DNA of 8,080 nt, taken from Candidatus Bathyarchaeota archaeon B63 (lineage in GTDB: Archaea > Thermoproteota > Bathyarchaeia > Bathyarchaeales > DTEX01). The stretch covers positions 1-8,080 of the forward strand of contig LUCF01000034.1 in the NCBI GenBank assembly GCA_001593845.1, written 5' to 3'. Shown piece after piece: positions 6,929 through 8,080 of this stretch. Both the position numbers and the translations under genes were made by a program. The notes under the pieces are model-generated. The model had not been told where the DNA came from, did no database searches, and saw nothing but the letters and a program-made list of their open reading frames with translations. The stretch's first letter is position 1. The number at the start of each line of letters is the position of its first letter.

Positions 6929-7333
6929 TTATCTGTAGAACCCAAGGCTCCTCGCGTAGACCCCGACTATGTATTCCCAAGTCTTGTTGGCGACGAAGCT
7001 GACCGTCAAATTGTAAATTCCAGGCTCAGCGGGCTGAACCCAGACGGCTGAGACCTCTGTTTCCAGCGTTACGTAACGATCTACGTACTTCGTTGATAAG
7101 GAAAGGTCGTATGTGCCGCTTCCGCTTAAGGGTGAACATCTAGCCGAAAGGCTTTCGATGGGAGGGCTTATGTACACGGTGAAGACATCATCTTCAAGCA
7201 GATCCAGCTCGTAACGTTCCACATTGGGCTCTTCCCCGGCGGTGGGCTCAGTCTCTATGAGGATGGCTTGAAAAAGCAGAATCAGCAGCGTTACAAGCAT
7301 TAAGTACTTTGTGGACGATGAAGATCCGAGCAT
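6929..7333 (-). CDS. small exported or membrane-anchored protein, function unknown
   Basis: This 134-residue protein has a short polar start, a hydrophobic segment at about 10-27 (YLMLVTLLILLFQAILI) and then an acidic and beta-rich part. The hydrophobic stretch can be a signal peptide or an N-terminal anchor, with the rest outside the membrane. The second part has alternating polar and hydrophobic strands and a PAEPGIYNLTVSF segment like those in beta-sandwich domains. Two N-glycosylation sequons are visible, at Asn108 (NLT) and Asn116 (NKT), which fit an extracellular location in archaea. I do not recognise a family. The ATG at 7331-7333 is the first in frame; a weak ribosome site is all that precedes it, and Met12 is a less likely alternative. 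It is the first gene of the operon that continues with the two-helix protein and the AAA-Lon protease, so it may be a partner or sensor of that protease, which is an inference from position alone. Confidence 0.68.
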   Translation of the reverse strand: MLGSSSSTKYLMLVTLLILLFQAILIETEPTAGEEPNVERYELDLLEDDVFTVYISPPIESLSARCSPLSGSGTYDLSLSTKYVDRYVTLETEVSAVWVQPAEPGIYNLTVSFVANKTWEYIVGVYARSLGFYR

Positions 7334-7372
7334 CTTTCATCAATACTGTCTTAAGTATGTGTAAAACTCCTC

Positions 7373-7380
7373 GATAAAGA
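7373..7380 (-). promoter_or_regulatory. TATA-like promoter element for the exported protein / two-helix / AAA-Lon operon
   Basis: The minus strand reads TCTTTATC with GAGAAA directly upstream, which resembles a purine-rich BRE followed by a TATA box. A start about 25 bases downstream, near 7350, would give a leader of about 17 bases before the ATG at 7333. The match to the archaeal consensus is moderate. Confidence 0.35.
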
Positions 7381-7382
7381 TT

Positions 7383-7392
7383 TCTCCGGAGA
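7383..7392. repeat. 10-base perfect palindrome next to the TATA box
   Basis: TCTCCGGAGA is its own reverse complement. It lies two bases upstream of the TATA-like element of the protease operon, in the BRE position. It could be a repressor site, but a 10-base palindrome can also occur by chance. Confidence 0.4.
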
Positions 7393-7410
7393 GAATCGTC
7401 CCTCCCGATT

Positions 7411-7420
7411 GCTCATGAGC
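7411..7420. repeat. second 10-base perfect palindrome upstream of the protease operon promoter
   Basis: GCTCATGAGC is its own reverse complement and is followed directly by TCTAGA, a further 6-base palindrome. Its centre lies 28 bases from that of the palindrome at 7383-7392. The two differ in sequence, so they are not copies of one operator. Confidence 0.35.
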
Positions 7421-7501
7421 TCTAGATGGAGAAGCATGAACTCAACAAGAGGGGGTTCCTAACTGTTCCTTTACAGCCCGCATCTCTATTTCCGCATCTC
7501 C

Positions 7502-7933
7502 TCAAGGGGACAGAAACACTTCGGACTTGAGGAGCTTGTATCTCAGATGATGGGGACTTCTCCCCGAGATTATTAGTATCCGGTGGTGCTCCGCGAATCT
7601 AATGGCTTCCTCGGACACCCTGCAGGTAGTTAAGATTATCCCCATATCCGCTGTGCTGTCAAGAACCTGCGCCCAGAAGCTGAGGACCTCATCAAGTCTG
7701 AGAACTCTATCCCTCACGTTAGATTTGCATTTTATCAGTAGACGTACAGGTGAGACTTCCCTCTTCTCCGCGACCGCATCTACTTCATACGTTATCCCGG
7801 AACGTCCCCTAATAGTCTCTGAGACCCTCACGTCAAAACTAAATACGCTGAGCATGCTTGCTATTTCCCTCAGGGGATCATCCTCGAGATCCAACGGGGA
7901 CCCGAAAATCCCTTTTCGATTCATTGAGACCAT
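7502..7933 (-). CDS. Mrr-like restriction-endonuclease-fold protein with an altered (D/E)xK motif
   Basis: This 143-residue protein has the pattern of the PD-(D/E)xK nuclease fold, as in Mrr-type archaeal proteins. After an N-terminal helix (about 20-30) come the strand YEVDAVAEK with Asp52, the strand LLIKCK at 65-70, a helix with Gln89, and then the strand GIILTT, the helix VSEEAIRFAEHH and a final ILIISG strand. The last three match the Mrr pattern of GI-TT, sdeA-fA and I-LI-G closely. The canonical ECK or EAK of the third motif is KCK here, so Lys68 replaces the metal-binding acid. The protein may bind DNA without cutting, or take the acid from elsewhere such as Glu50. There is no methylase, so a restriction system is unlikely. 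The ATG at 7931-7933 was chosen; Met4 at 7922-7924 is also possible. Its own promoter lies directly upstream. Confidence 0.72.
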   Translation of the reverse strand: MVSMNRKGIFGSPLDLEDDPLREIASMLSVFSFDVRVSETIRGRSGITYEVDAVAEKREVSPVRLLIKCKSNVRDRVLRLDEVLSFWAQVLDSTADMGIILTTCRVSEEAIRFAEHHRILIISGRSPHHLRYKLLKSEVFLSP

Positions 7934-7951
7934 CGCCTTTTTATGTGTCTT

Positions 7952-7962
7952 TTAATATATAT
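7952..7962 (-). promoter_or_regulatory. strong archaeal TATA box for the Mrr-like gene
   Basis: The minus strand reads ATATATATTAA with AGGAGAAATG directly upstream as a likely BRE. The centre of the box is about 24 bases from the ATG at 7933, so transcription should start at or very near the start codon. This points to a leaderless or nearly leaderless mRNA and explains the lack of a good ribosome site. Confidence 0.6.
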
Positions 7963-7995
7963 CATTTCTCCTTTGCGGTTTATAAGCCACATGAA

Positions 7996-8080
7996 TCATC
8001 CGTCCGGAGCCTCTGCATTTCCCTCCTTCTCGGCTTCCCCAACGTCTAGGGCCTTGACGCTCTTCTTCAACTCCGCCTGC
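7996..8080 (-). CDS. C-terminal end of an unidentified protein, cut by the window edge
   Basis: On the minus strand an open frame enters from the right edge at 8079 and stops at a TGA at 7996-7998, giving the last 27 residues of a protein. The piece begins QAELKKSVKALDVGEAEKEG and is highly charged, with many Glu, Lys and Ala residues. Codon choice (AAG, GAG, GCC, GTC) is like that of the neighbouring genes. The first half could end a helix or coiled coil, and the tail looks disordered. The length is too small for any family assignment. The stop lies just upstream of the promoter of the Mrr-like gene, which fits a gene boundary. Confidence 0.5.
   Translation of the reverse strand, partial: QAELKKSVKALDVGEAEKEGNAEAPDG

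Larger units (their letters stand above)
7334..7501. other. 168-base intergenic region with promoter of the protease operon
   Basis: No credible gene is seen on either strand; the longest minus-strand frame with an ATG is about 28 codons and lacks coding character. The stretch holds a TATA-like box and two perfect 10-base palindromes, listed separately. It likely contains the end of the Mrr-like gene's transcript and the start of the protease operon. Confidence 0.55.

Noticed and set aside
7602..7955. Plus-strand open frame of 117 codons
   Set aside because: Antisense to the Mrr-like gene, which has a good fold pattern and promoter; the plus-strand product is Ser/Thr/Leu-rich without motifs.

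Overview
The window looks like part of a thermophilic archaeal genome, most likely from a crenarchaeal or other TACK-type lineage. This is inferred from TATA-like boxes with archaeal spacing, GGAGG-type ribosome sites inside a tight operon, heavy use of AGG/AGA for arginine, an archaeal M20 peptidase, an archaeal-style hydrogenase maturation set and a CDC48-like AAA ATPase joined to a Lon protease domain. No rRNA, tRNA, insertion sequence, CRISPR array or prophage gene is visible. Apart from the first gene, everything I can support is on the minus strand, so transcription runs right to left.

Left end (1-841). The 3' part of a plus-strand M20 metallopeptidase gene enters from the left edge and converges on hypC across a 63-base gap.

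Hydrogenase maturation unit (623-3721, minus). The order of transcription is hycI-like endopeptidase, hypF, hypC, with gaps of 41 and 52 bases. HypF activates carbamoyl phosphate and starts the route to the cyanide ligands of the NiFe active site. HypC is the small chaperone that carries the iron-ligand unit. The HycI-like protease trims the large subunit after nickel insertion. No hydrogenase subunit and no hypA, B, D or E is present here. A TATA-like box (3789-3798) and a good ribosome site (3731-3739) suggest the unit has its own promoter.

Protease operon (3855-7333, minus). Three genes in order: a small exported or membrane-anchored protein of 134 residues, a 109-residue protein with two predicted membrane helices, and a 906-residue protein with two AAA+ modules followed by a Lon (S16) protease domain. 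The second and third genes are only 2 bases apart, and the ribosome site of the third lies in the end of the second. I infer a membrane-tethered ATP-dependent protease whose anchor is supplied by separate small proteins. The Lon domain has a serine loop of the GPSAG type but an unusual spacing to the putative catalytic lysine. This operon is the best candidate in the window for something not well described.

Right end (7502-8080, minus). A 143-residue protein with an Mrr-like restriction-endonuclease fold has lysine where the catalytic glutamate is expected. It sits behind a strong TATA box placed for an almost leaderless transcript. The charged C-terminal end of another minus-strand gene runs off the right edge.
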